A stretch of DNA of 64,000 nt from Forficula auricularia (taxonomy: Eukaryota; Arthropoda; Insecta; Dermaptera; Forficulidae), in assembly GCA_024734495.1 (NCBI GenBank), contig JALMQS010000085.1:15724048-15788047 (forward strand), written 5' to 3'. Both the position numbers and the translations under genes were made by a program. This document shows, one piece after another, positions 1 to 13,273 of the stretch. The notes beneath the pieces were generated by a model. It saw only the letters and a list, made by a program, of their open reading frames with translations, made no database searches and was not told the DNA's origin. Positions within the stretch are counted from its first letter, which is position 1. Each line of letters begins with the position of its first letter.

Positions 1-1111
1 TCAATTTTTTTTTAAGTTACTCCGAATATATTATTCCAACAAATATTAGTTTTTCATCAAGATGGTGAAAGTCCTTCAATGAAAAAAAAATGAAATAATG
101 ATCATTTTCCCACCCTTTCCCAACTACATTATGTAAAAAATTTTATTTTGAATTGCAATTATTTCATGTTTGGTCTGGTAAATCGTCTTCAAATTTTAAC
201 AGTGTGTTTATTATGCTTTTAATGACTTATATTCCAAGTTTAGAAGACTTCTTGAAGTTTTGCATTTGTGAAAGAACTACCTTAAAATCTAAGCTATAGA
301 ATATTTTGATATTTTGACCCCAAAAGGGGGTTTTGTGGGGTCAATAATAGAATTATAAAATAACACCTATACTATTTACGGCAAATTTTGTCAAAAACAA
401 AGTTTAAAGGCGATTTTTAGCCTCTGAATAATTAAAAAAAAAAACATTAGAAAAACCCCATCAAGAAGTGGAAAAGGGACAGAGCTACCTATTATACTAT
501 ATGTATAATATCAATGGCGACGGCTCCGGAGTGCTCCGGTACTCGAACAGTATTTTTGTGGGGGAGAGGAGGAATAAAATAGAAAATAAGAGAAAGAAAT
601 AGTTATGGATGTTGTTTAAATTTTGTTACCCAAAAGGCAATGGAAAATGAGACCGTGATGAGAGACCATCTTAAAAATGTGAAAGCAATGATCAATTTTG
701 TGCGCGGATCCCCCAAATAAGTAGCAATATTTGATAATAAAGAGAAAACAAAGGGGATAAATGTGAATTTCTATAATCCTGAAAATAACTTTATCAATAG
801 GTTCTATTGTGTCCTGTTATCTACTTGAACATACTAGTATTCCTCAAAAAATTCTATTCATTCATTTAAAATCATTCTAATACAATTTGAAAAAAATCAT
901 GGTATTTACGGTGCTTGCCTGTTATCGTAAAAATAATTTTTCCAATGATTTAAATATAAGATAAGATATAATCTTGGTATGGTTTTTGTGTTCATGATAC
1001 AATTCTATTAATTTTAAGAATTTAAAAATAATCGGGGGAAGAGGTGGGGTTAGGTTTCAGTCTGGTGGCAGATATTATATTAAGATATATAGTAGAAGAA
1101 AAATTAAATAG
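1..1111. other. Region downstream of the last visible Fur2 exon
   Basis: AT-rich, no open frame of note. The only oddity is a GC-rich patch at about 515-545, containing the near-palindrome CCGGAGTGCTCCGG, preceded on the minus strand by a long pyrimidine tract. It could follow an acceptor and supply a short Fur2 tail exon, but no conserved peptide supports that. Nothing else was seen. Confidence 0.5.
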
Positions 1112-1138
1112 TTAAAATAAAGAATATATTGTCCATAC

Positions 1139-1362
1139 CAGTAATATACTAAAGATAACTACGAAGATTGATAGGATTACGATGATGCCTGCGCCAACAA
1201 TTAAGGTATCGGTTATCAAAGGTGATTTCGGATTTGGTACGACATTGAAAGATTCAGAAACGGATGTTCTTTCGTAATTATTTAAAGAACTTGAAGATAA
1301 TAAACGATCAGCTCCTGCCGCAATCCGTCTTTTTCCTGCTGGACTTGAATTTTGACATTCAC
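1139..1362 (-). CDS. Fur2: Fur2 exon: juxtamembrane and transmembrane segment
   Basis: It starts at an AATTCAG acceptor and encodes [20 protein letters not shown], a Ser-rich stalk, then a hydrophobic run [20 protein letters not shown] followed by ILLV, one membrane pass. The frame can leave at CTG|GTATGG (donor at 1138-1133, phase 0) to a cytoplasmic-tail exon outside or near the window edge, or read on for a few codons (WTIYSLF) to a TAA at 1112. Which is used cannot be told from sequence. Confidence 0.82.
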
Positions 1363-4300
1363 CTGAATTAAAAGTAAAAAAAAAGATTTTATAAATAATT
1401 TTTTTAAAAATAGACTTAATATTACACCCACCTGAAATTTTATCACAGTGACAACAATTTTGAGAAGAAGTAAACACCAAGGAATTTAGCGATGGTGTCT
1501 GGTTACCGGACTCAGTAGAAATTGAGGCATCCTCAAGTGGGCAACATGATACACATTGATTATTAAGTTTTTCTAAATGGAGAGGATATAAACACCCCAT
1601 GCAGCTGAAAAAGAAAGGGAGAATCTTGTTTAAAGGAAAAATTGTAATCCTTGAGAAGCTCGTTTGTATAAAAGGGGAGATTGAATAACGGAGCAAGAAA
1701 TTTTACCAGAGGGATAACACCTCTTAATTTAAGTTTCCGTGGAAATGGAAAGCAGAATGCTATAAGCAATAAAAACTTTACAAAATCAGTTTAATACCTG
1801 AAAGGACCAGGCCCATTGCATTGACGACATGTTTCATGACAAGATTTACATAATTGTGTAGGAGGATCATAATATTGCGAACCAAGGCATTCCATACATA
1901 ATCCACCTTCTAACATATATTTAGCTGGGCATGTAGTGCATTGTAGAGGCCCTTCCCCTATAAATCAAATTAATTGAAAAATAAAATAATCTGATATTTA
2001 TTAATCTTATACCTTATATCTAGTATTAACTAATTGGTTTTGAAGTTTGTTTTGGTTTAGACCACTTATGAAGCATATAGGAGGAATTAATAGACATTTT
2101 CTATTTATCTTAAAGAAGATTGAAAAAACCTATTAAAGTCATTACATTGAGCACAAATTATAACATAATAGAAAATAAAAAAATAAATATATTCGAAGTA
2201 CGTTACCATTACAAGTACGACAATAGTGATGACATTTTTGACATCCGAATTCGGTTTTAAAAAATCCTTCAGGGCACTCGGGATGACATTCCCCAGCAGC
2301 TAATTGCCAGCTTTTAGGACAAGAAACACATTGATCGCGTCGTGGTCCTGAACAAGTATGACAACTCAGGTAACATTTTGCACAAACTCCGCGGTCGCTG
2401 TAATATCTGAAATATTTTTTTTAGAAGTGGAAACTTCAGATATGTATTAATTAATTGAATGCTATATATATGTATATATACCCTTGAGCACATGATGCTC
2501 GACATTCTCCGGATTGTAAATGAAGACCTGGGACACAGGCTGTGCAATTTGCGCGAGCTTCGCATTCTGTACAAGTGTGTAGACAGGGGAGACAGTCACT
2601 TCGATGTGGATATGTTCCTCGAGGACAAGCTGCCACGCATTGGCGTCCATTTACTAGTAAGGGACTTGTGCAAGTAAGACAATCAGAGGGCCCAGGTCCT
2701 GTACAGGACTCACAAGTTGAATGGCATGGTCGACAACGGCCGGATTCCGAAAATTCAGCTAAATATAAGATTTGATTGTATTAGATAGGAACATAAACAA
2801 AATCAATGGAATTAGACTTAGACTAAATTTTAATATTTCATATTGAGAAGAAAATTATCTATCTATAATATATAATATCTATGATTATCCGGTAACCAAC
2901 TGAGCTATTGAGCGATTTATTTATTTGATGTTAGAATATTTTACTCAACTTACATATTTTTAATAGAGACATAATTAGAATAATTAGTCTAGAATAACAT
3001 AAAATTCTACAAATAATATAGCTATTTTCTTGATTTGAAAATACATAATTTTAATTTTTAATAAATTAATCTTTGGGTTCGATTTCATCCAAAATCTAAT
3101 CAGCTCTTAATCTCAATAAAAAAAATTACATATGAAATTTAGTTTTGATATTCACACTAGTTTTTGAGCTAGAGCGTACAAAAAATTTGGTACTAACTAA
3201 CTAACTAACAGACATTTTGACAACATAATTAATATTTCGTAAAACATAATTTTTTCGATGTTCAGTCAATAGATCTTTTTTGTAGACCAAAACACCATGA
3301 TTTCGCTCAAATTTTTTTATCAATATAGTTTCAGCCCTTTTTGAAATATTTCGAAAACACGAAACTAAAAAAACATTTTTCATGCACGATTACAATACTT
3401 GACCATACCATGTATGGTAAAATAAAAAAAAAAAAAATTAGAAATGCACTCGCGGCTATTCGAGAAATAGTAAGCTAAGTTGCACTAAGGAATTTAAAAT
3501 ATTGTTTTATTTTATTTTGTATTAGTGGATATTAATATAATGTTGACAAATATTATTCGTTTTGTTAGTATTCTAATGAAATATGATTTTTTAGAGATTT
3601 TATATAATGAAATAATGGAATATAGGTAGTCCTCAGTTTACGACGATATTCCATTCATGCCGATTCACAATAACGCCGTATCATAATATAAAAAGAAACA
3701 AGGTATCTTTTATATGGCTATTTTTTGTGAATGTATTATACGTATATATCAAATAATTGGGTTAATTTTACGGCGATTGGAATACGTAGATTTTTCTCAG
3801 GTACAAAGCTGCGGCTTAAACAGAGGTCTACCTGTATATAAATACCTGAGTCACATTTGGAGGATCCTTCAGGCAAACAGCGACTTTTATGGTTAATCCA
3901 TCCAGGCTCACATGAATAGCATAATGAAGCGCTACAAGATAAACAGCCAGGTGCACAAGGTAAACACTCGCGCCGTTTTTTATCAGCGTAATACCCAGTA
4001 GGACAACGAGTAATGCAAGTTCCTACTAAAGAAAATCTTCCAGGTTTGCAAGAAACACATTGGGTCTCTGAAGAGCCATTACAAGTTTCACATGAATTGT
4101 GACAATCGGCGCATCTTAAAAAAAAACGTTTTTTTTTTGAATTTAGTTTGTCACTAATTATATGGACAAAAATTAAATAGCTTACTCGTATTCTTCTGTT
4201 TCATAAGTATTAAGTGGACACGAAGCATAACATTTATTTTTATGTAAAACAAGATGATGATCGCAACTTGTACAGTGGTCTGGTCGTTCTAAACAAGATG

Positions 4301-7300
4301 CACAATTCGATTCACATGGCACGCAAAGTTCTTCGTCATATTCTAAAAACATTTAATTGATTTTAGAAATGCATGAACTTAAATTATATTTAAAATTATA
4401 AATAGACTTACTTTCGAAATATCCTTCTGGACATTGTTGTAAACAAACAGCCAGATCAGTTACGCGAAGGTGGGCAGGTGCACAAGTAAGACAGGAGTCT
4501 TGTCCTGGTCCAGCGCACGTTTCGCAAGATTCGTGACACGGCCAGCATTGACCCGCTTGGTTAGGGAAACTTCTTGGCGGACATCTCGAAACGCAAGAAC
4601 TGAAAATATTTAAAATAATATAAGAATCAACACTGAAAAAGAAAAGCAGTTTCTCTAACCAAAGAGACCCCCAAAACTTCGATTCACCTCTTTTGTGAAC
4701 ATTTTCTTTTCTTTTCAATATTTATTTTTTTTTGTCAAAAAGTTCTTTTATAAAGGGTCTAACTAAGGTTTATATTTCAATTTCAAAACAAAGGAATTTT
4801 TTATTTAATTAAGAAATAATTACAAAATTCGAAAATTAATTATGACTATGGTGACCATATTTCGGGAGCGAAATAGAGGACAACAATAAAAGTACTTAGG
4901 TGTTATTTTATTACAGCACACAAACAGCAACAGAAATTTTATATAAATTATAGAGGATTAAAAAAAATATTTTGTGAAGCATAATCTTTAAATGAAGAAA
5001 TAATTCTTAAAATGGAAAAAACAAGAGACAAAAATATAGTCGTTATGACGTAACAAAACCTAAACTAAAAAAAAATTAAATTTAGATTTTTTCTAAAATA
5101 AAAATAATTAAGTTTTCATAAATTAATATAAGAAAAAAAACTCTTTAAATTCGTGTATTAATAAAATTAAATAAAACTAAAAAACAAATAATCAGAATCA
5201 GTCTTCATTGTATTAATTAAAGCAAAAGAAAGAATAAATGAATTAGGATCAAATCAGGAGGATTTTTTCTCTCATTTGAAATGTTTTGAGGGAATTATCA
5301 AATGAGCAAAGAGAAAAAACATGTTTGTAAATGGTAGCTTTGCCTTTCTCTTAAAATAGAAAAAAAGATTCAAAGAGGTGTTCGATTTCAAAAATTAGAT
5401 TATTTTATCCTTTTTAGACCACCGTTGAAATCGTTAATTTCACTTTTTGAGTTTTTTTGGAGGAAGGACTGAATTGCCCCTGATACACGATCAGTAACAG
5501 CCCATATTTAATAATATTTAAAATCAGAAATTAAAAAGAATATTTATAAAATTTAAATACAAATTTTTAATCAATTGAAATAAAATTAAGATCCATATAA
5601 ATAAAACAATCCTAAATGTAGAAATTCTTAATTAGCCAAAATTTTTTTACATGGGCCATTACTTACTTGTCAAGTTTATAGTGTTTGCATGCCACACATT
5701 GGGTTGGACCTTTTCCGTAGCATCCTTGAGGGTCACATTCAGGATCACAGATATGCAAAATCTGAAAAAAGATAATGATGTATTAAATTAAAAGGCTTTC
5801 TTGTCGAGAAAAGCAGAGTTGTTGTTTTTATAAGAACAACTTAAAGAGCGTGTCCTCTGCTTGTTGGAAATAAATATACACACGTATAAAAGAGCGTCGC
5901 CATTTAGGTGGGAGGAGAAAATAGGTAATTTTCTACCCCCTCCAAAAAAAGTATTATCTATTTAATATAGTCACTCATTTAATTGGTCAGTATTTTAATT
6001 AAATGGCAAGTATTATACCGATCAGTATAAAAGAGTTGCCCCTAAATGGGTAAATCGGTATTTCAACTAAATAGTTAGTATTCAAATTGAAATTTATATA
6101 ACGAGATTTCGCATAAAAATACTGAGCATGCTGAGGCACACAGTAGAAGTGAAACTTCTTTACTGGGAATGATTCTTCGTCATTTAGCAGAATTTTATTA
6201 TTAGACATAATTGGTAGAATTAAATAAATAAATAGAATTAGACAAAAATAAATAGAATTAGCTAGAAATGGTAGATCATTTTGAATTTCATGATTTTTTA
6301 TTAATCAATATTTTATACTGCTTCTAAATGTAGTACATTTTCATGTTCTAAAACCGAGACGATCAGTTTCTGATACGAGTAATAAGAGATAAATACTTTC
6401 GTCTGTAAATTTTCTAAGTAACGCGAAAAGACAGCATCAATTGTGGTCCCTGCTTTTGTCATTACTTCTGAGCGGTTATTATTCATTAGTAAATTGTCTT
6501 TATTATTTTAATAAAGAATCTACTAAAGGTAGCGATGTCTATGTTGAAAAATCAATATTTTAATCGCGGAATTGACCACAGGTGAGTCTTTGAAATTTCT
6601 CGGGGGGGGGGGGGGGGGAAATGTTGCTAAAAATTAGCAAATAAACAACTTCACAAAAGGTAATAAAAACCTCTTCTAATTCTTTAGAAGTGAATACTAA
6701 TTTTACAAAATTTATTAAAGAATTTTATTTATGAATAGATATTATTGATACTGATATATTTTCTATAATGTACAATACTTTGTACAAAAAAGAAAACTGA
6801 TACAAACACTCAGATCTTTACAATATAACATTTCTAAAAGCCTTTGCAAATATATCAAGTGAAAAATGAAATATATATAATTAATAAAGGTGTTTTAGGG
6901 TGCATTAACGATAAAGATTATTAGCGACTATAATGAATAAATATTTAAAGACTGAAAAAAATATTGTTAAAAAAAAAGTATTAATCTTGTGTAAGTAAAA
7001 TTTTTAGTTCACTTTTTCCCTGATTCTTCTGCAGTCATAAGATTATGTTGTTGCCCAGGAAAATCCCCGTTAGGTGATCCATCCAGAGGTGCTATTGCCA
7101 CCTGTGGATTACTGCCTGCTACATTAAAAATATTGCTGAAACCTGGGAACCCATTCGAACCAAAAACCCCGGACCCTGCACCTTCAGTACTCGAAGAGTA
7201 AAAAGGTACACCATTGGCTGAAGGTCTATGATTATTAGGGAATATAAAAGTTCCAGATGATGTAGGCGGTTGTACTGGAGCAAATGAGCTTGCTCCATTG

Positions 7301-10300
7301 TTATTACGAAGTCGAATTGGATTTGTTGCTGTACCATAAAAGATTAATTGCCATTTTTTCAGGAAGCCTATAACAATTGCAATAAATATTAAAGCCTTCT
7401 TAAAAGGCGTTTCACAAATAAAAATAAAAAAAAAAGAAAAATTACCTGGTTGATTAACATGTCGAGTTCCTCCATTAATAATTTGTAATGTCCAGCGACC
7501 TTCTGCTTTTTCACCCCAATAATGGACCGAAAGGAAGGGCCAATCATCAAAATTACTGCTGACCACATCTCGGGGTCTTTCAAAAAGTAGCGTACTTGTT
7601 GTACCCATGGGTGATGTAAGTAGAATACGCATATTTCCACGAGGGAAAAATCTTAAGGAAATTTTGCATTGAACATGTTCAAGAAAACGGACTTCGTTCA
7701 ACGTATTTGCACAACCTGTTGCATCCATATGTACTGTAAGAGCAGCTCCCAAAGTGGGATCTAATTGCCTAAAAATCAGAATAGAAGGAAAAAAATAAAA
7801 TTTAAAGTTCGTTAACATCTTCCTTAATGGTTAAATAGACCATTTATGAATAAATATTACAAAAATATTTTTTAATGAAATGGAGAATTGATGGAGAGGC
7901 AACCCAAGAATAATAAAAAATAAAATTCTTTATTGAGAATTTTATTTTTCACTAGTTGACGACCGGGGGCTCAATGTCACATTGTTTCTGGACCACCTGC
8001 CTGTCATTGGTCCATGATGTCACTGAGAGTCTCCCCCCCCCCCACACACACAGGCAAAAAAAATAATATAAAAATAATCAGTAAAAATTAAATTAATTTA
8101 CGCAATCGTTTTATTCATATAGACATCCAAATACATTTCTCTAAGCGCACAAAGAACTAGGTATTTATTTGTTTTTATGGCCAGTTAGCCCCTCCAGTTA
8201 ACAATTTTTAAAATTTTGGTTCACAAAGGTAATATATACATAATATGATATAAACAAAATAAATATATACACCAAAAAGCAAGAAATATTAACATTTAAT
8301 ATTATATTTTTCCAATAAAAAAAAAAAAAAAAAAAAAAACGAAATACATAAAAATAAAAAATAGAGGAAAAAGCACAAATTTTTTCAAGATTCGGTACGC
8401 TTGCCAACTAGATCAACAAGTCATTACTATTTTCCAATAAACTCATATTTATGATATGACCTTAAAATCAAAAAATGATGTTTTCTGCATTTGTGAACGG
8501 GTAACTTTGAGGATAAAGAGCCCGAAATCTAATCGACTCTCAGCATTTAAAATACAAACATTTGGGTAAAAGAACGAAATTTCTAAGTCTTTCCGTTCTC
8601 GAGTTATCGCCGGTATCAGAATCCAGACAGACAACATATCATGGTCGAAAATGATTTTTTGCACTTTTCAGACATTTTTACGTCAAATGAGGAAATATTT
8701 TTTATTTTGTTTGTTTATTTAATACTAAGACCTCCCTTCCAAGCGTAAAAATATAAAAAAACAGACAAAAAACAAAACAAAAAAAAAACTGACTCCCGTA
8801 AAATTCTTTGTTATGATATATAGGTTGTAGAAATATTGAAAAAACTTGTATAAAATAGACTAAAATATAAAAAATTTCGAAAAAGAAATAAGTGATTTAT
8901 TTATTGATAAGTGCAGCATACCTTTCTTCATTAATTTCTTGTGATTTACATATATGCTGTGGTGGAACATTGGTCCATTGTTCAGCCAAGGTGACCATAG
9001 CACCCGCATCCATTAATCCATATCCAAATTTGTGACTCACTAAAAAATACTCATTTAGTTAGTGTAAAAAATAAACTTTTAATGATAAATATGTATATAT
9101 ATAACTTATAAAGTATAAAACAAAGATGTAAAATGTAAATAAATTCATGAATTGTATAACCAAAAAATGTACTAATAAATGTATCAAAATTGGTCATTGA
9201 TGGCCTTAGTAGCATACTAACGACCTTAAATAAAAAACAAAAGATGTAAAATAAATATACATATATTGTATATAGGGGGGACTTCATGGCCAGCTCCCCC
9301 GAAATCGTCTAGCTGACACTAACAAATATAAATACAAATCCACGAAAATCTAACAAAAATGACTTTTATAATTTAATTTAATCTTGTTTTTGTTTCAATA
9401 AAATTCTATGTAGAAAATTAAATTATATTTGCCTTTAATTTAAAATAAATATTTATATACCATATATATTTTTTTTTATTTCTTGTTTATATTTGATCGG
9501 ACTATTATATATGTAAGTATATTTCAGACTATAATTTCAGGTATTGACTTGATCTTCAGTCTAATATAATTATTTCGTAAAATAAAAAATAAATTAAATA
9601 TTGCAGCGCCTCCCAATCGATCGCAGACCCCAAAGATCGAAAATAATTTTCTCTTCACCCGGGGCGCAACCACAACCGAGGCCGTGTAAAGACAATTAAT
9701 AACAAATTTAAATTTAGGGAACGAAGAAAAGATTATTTTTATTATAGACAAAAGGATCAGCCGGGGCTCGAACCCGGGATCTTTGCATGTGTACTGCAAT
9801 GCTTTGTCATAAGAGCTTTAGCTCCTATATCCACTAAGCTACTGATCCTTGAACCCAAATTGTTTAATTAATGAATCAAGGCCTACGCTGCGAAAAATGA
9901 ACGAGGAGAGGATTAAAAAAGAAATTCCATAATTCATATAGACAATGGGTATTAGTTTGGGTTCAGGGATCAGTAGCTTAGTGGATATAGGAGCTAAAGC
10001 TCTTATGACAAAGCATTGCAGTACACATGCAAAGATCCCGGGTTCGAGCCCCGGCTGATCCTTTTGTCTATAATAAAAATAATCTTTTCTTCGTTCCCTA
10101 AATTTAAATAAAAAATAAAAAATATAAATTACTAGGTAGGATTCACAAATAAAAGACAAACATGCTTTTTAGCAGGACTCTATATATATTTCTGGGTACA
10201 GGTTCATCTTTAGGAGTTTACAGAGAAAAGTTTTTCCCATTTCTATGTGAACTCCTGAAAGATGGGCTCAATACCCGAAATATTGGTATATAGAGTTGTG

Positions 10301-13236
10301 CTAAAGAGCATTTTTGTCTTTTATTTGTGAATCCTACCTAGTAATTTATATTTTTGGAATTTTTATTTTTTATTTTATTAATATATTTCACCTAGAACCT
10401 ACACAATTCTCCCTTAACAAAAAATAATTATTTCGAATAGATATTTAATAAAATGAATTATATTGTTCTTGGGTATTAAGACAATAAAAAAAATGAAGTA
10501 ATTTTCAATTCGACAATGTTTCATATCTTTATTGAGACTTCATCAGATGCCTTAGAATTAATAAATGTTTTGTAAATGTTGTTTTTAAAGAAGGTTAACT
10601 CACATATGAAAATGATCATTTGTTAATGTTACATCCAATTGCCCAAATTCCCAAGAACAGTTTTAATTAATTTAATCAAATATGAAAGTGAGAGAACAAA
10701 ATGATTTAAAAGAATGTTAGTCAGAATTGATTTACATCAAGTAGAGGGCACATTCATTGATTTATTTTTTATAAAATGAACAACTCTGATAAGTACTCTT
10801 TTCTTTATACATTTTCCAATGAACGTAAAGTTTAATAGCAATGAAAATGTTTAATAGCAATGAATAATGAATAATGCATTTCGAAGGAAAGAAAGCCGTT
10901 AAATGTCTAAACCTTTTCGTTTAACTCCATTAACAATCCAGCCATTTTCTTTTTCCAAAGGTGCAGATTTCGAAGATAAAATGACAAGATATTGCATATC
11001 TCGCCAAGTAAGTGAAGGATTTGCTTCAAGGGCCAGAGCAGCGATTCCAGCTGCTAAAGGAGCAGAGGCTGATGTTCCTAAAACGAGAATAAATATTTAA
11101 TTAAAAAAAAGTAAAGGAGACAATAAAAGAGTGTCTTCTGATGGAAAAATAAATTTTTAATTTATTTATATAGAGACTATAGTTTCGAGGGTTTTGCCCT
11201 CTTCATCAATCTATTACAAGTGATTCACAGGAATTGATGTATGAAACTTTGCATTTAAAAAAAATAAGCTGACGTGTTCTATGTGGCCATCCACTTGACT
11301 TTACCATACTACCTGGCCCCTCACTTATATTTAATATTTAATAAAATTATTTATAATAATGTAGGGGAGGGGGGTTAGTTTTTGCATTTTTAGACTCCAG
11401 GGGGCCCAGTGATTATGTATACAAAATTTGGTTGAGTTTGGTACAAGAGCCTATATTTTCATTTTTTGAGCCTACACCCCCCACACCCATTTTGGGCGGT
11501 TAGTTTTTGCATTTTTAGACTTCTGGGGTCCCACTGATTATGTATACAAAATTTGGTTGAGTTTGCTCAAATGGTCTAGATTTTTAATTTTTAGCCCCCC
11601 TCCATCCCCCTTAATTTTAGGTCGATATGCACCAAAATCTAATCAGCTCTTAATCTCAATGACCCAAAACTACTTGTGAAATTTGGTTTTGATATTCACA
11701 CTAGTTTTTGAGGTAGCTAGTCCACAAAAATTTGATAACGCACAGACTAACTAACAGTCAGACTAAGTAACTAACTAACATTTTGACAAAACAATTATTA
11801 TCTAGAAAAATATAATTTTTTCGATGTTCACTTATTAGGGTTTTTTGTAGACCAAAATGCCATGGTTTTGCTCAATTTTTTTAATCAAAATATTTAGTTT
11901 CGGCCGTTTTTGAGATATTTTTAAAAAAAGAAGGAAAAAAACACTTTTTTCATCCAAGATTACAATACTTGACCATACCCTATATGGTTAAGTAAAAGTA
12001 TTTTAAAATTTAAGAAAGTATTTTCATTATTTTTAGAAGAATAACTGTGAAAAGGGCCGGTTTTATTCTTTACAAACTTCGTTAGTTTATTGAAATATTT
12101 AAATCTATTAGTCTGCCTTTTTTATAGCATTTGAATTTAAAGCTGTCGAAATATCCATAATTAATTATTAGAGATATGTAAAATTCTAATTTTAACACAT
12201 GTACCTATTACTTTTCATAATTATATCAGAAGAAACTTAAATTCATTATTCGAGTTGCTAACAGATTGTTTTTCATAATTACTACTTAACGAGTCTATAG
12301 ACTTATAAGTGATATGTATTTTCAGCTTTGATAACTATAGGAGTTTTCTTTTTGGTTTATGGTAAATATAAAACAGTCAAAAAAAAAAACATAATTTTTG
12401 AAAAATAATTAATGTAAAGATTTAAGAATCTTTTTTTGAGTTTCTTTTTTGAAAAAAGATGGAATTTTTCAAATATCAACCCAGGTTATTAAACCACAAT
12501 AATATTAAGAAATGAATTTATTTTATTTAGGAACGTTGCATATCAGAGGGCTTCGTCCCCTCAGGAATCGAACCCAAGCGCTAACTATAGCTTGCCGGCC
12601 TTAAGACAAATCTCTCTCCGATATGCAACATATATAAGAAATAAAGCTGGGTTTGATTCCTGAGGGGACAGAAGCCATCTGATATGCAATGTAAAAATAT
12701 TTCTACTAAAATCTTAGATTCGTTCCTAAATAAAATAAATTCATTTCTTAATATTATTGTGGTTTAATAACCTGGATTGATTTTTGAAAAAAATCCATCT
12801 TTTTAAAAAAAGATGCTTAAATCTTTAAATTAATTATTTAGATACCCGACACTGAAAACTTCTTTCAGTTTAGCCTGATTTTGGCTTTTCTCTTCTTATT
12901 GAAAGGAGTGAAAAATCTTTAGCTTTATTTCTTATATATGTTGCATATCGGAGAGAGATTCGTCTTATGGGTTTGGCTAACTGTCGGGCAAGCTAGTTAG
13001 CGATTGGGTTTGATTCCTGAGGGTGCGAAGCCCTCTGATATGAAATGTAAAAATATTTCTACTAAAATCTTAGATTCGTTCCTAAATAAAATAAATTCAT
13101 TTCTTAATATTTTTTTTTAGGTAGGTTTCAAAGAAATATACTTATTGCGCACACTCTCATGGTGTGACTTCCGGAAAATTTCATCATGGTTTTTCCGATC
13201 ATGGCCCCTAGACCCCAAAACCAGCCTCCATTCAAA

Positions 13237-13273
<37 letters not shown>

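Larger units (their letters stand above)
9706..10108. repeat. Inverted repeat carrying two tRNA-like sequences
   Basis: Two arms of about 150 bp (roughly 9706-9859 and 9956-10108) are near-perfect inverted copies, separated by about 100 bp of unique DNA, within the intron between the catalytic-Ser exon and the next. Each arm contains one 95-bp tRNA-like unit, so the pair is divergent. It may be a fold-back element that captured a tRNA-like sequence, or a duplicated SINE head. Confidence 0.85.

Noticed and set aside
1563..1769. Minus-strand frame overlapping the last Cys-rich exon
   Set aside because: It spans the intron and acceptor in another frame; the exon frame is fixed by its neighbours and Cys pattern.
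2459..2775. Plus-strand and alternative minus-strand frames across the Cys-rich exon at 2.5-2.7 kb
   Set aside because: They lack the CxxC spacing and overlap the clearly coding frame.
3201..3383. Similar small minus-strand proteins at 3.2 and 46.6 kb
   Set aside because: Their likeness follows from shared repeat R1 sequence; they are low-complexity, start mid-repeat and show no domain.
6601..6620. Long G/C homopolymers (also near 8034, 17716, 46191, 53032, 56737)
   Set aside because: Isolated mononucleotide runs without pattern; they may be simple repeats or assembly noise.
9754..10061. Calling the tRNA-like pair functional tRNA genes
   Set aside because: No convincing anticodon stem-loop could be drawn in the 43-base middle, so no anticodon is assigned.
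10903..11100. 65-codon plus-strand open frame
   Set aside because: It is the antisense of the Fur2 catalytic-Ser exon, whose GTSASAP motif on the minus strand is decisive.
11266..12000. Repeat R1 as a classical Helitron
   Set aside because: It has a terminal hairpin but no CTRR end and no TC start, and no Rep/helicase coding; the class is left open.
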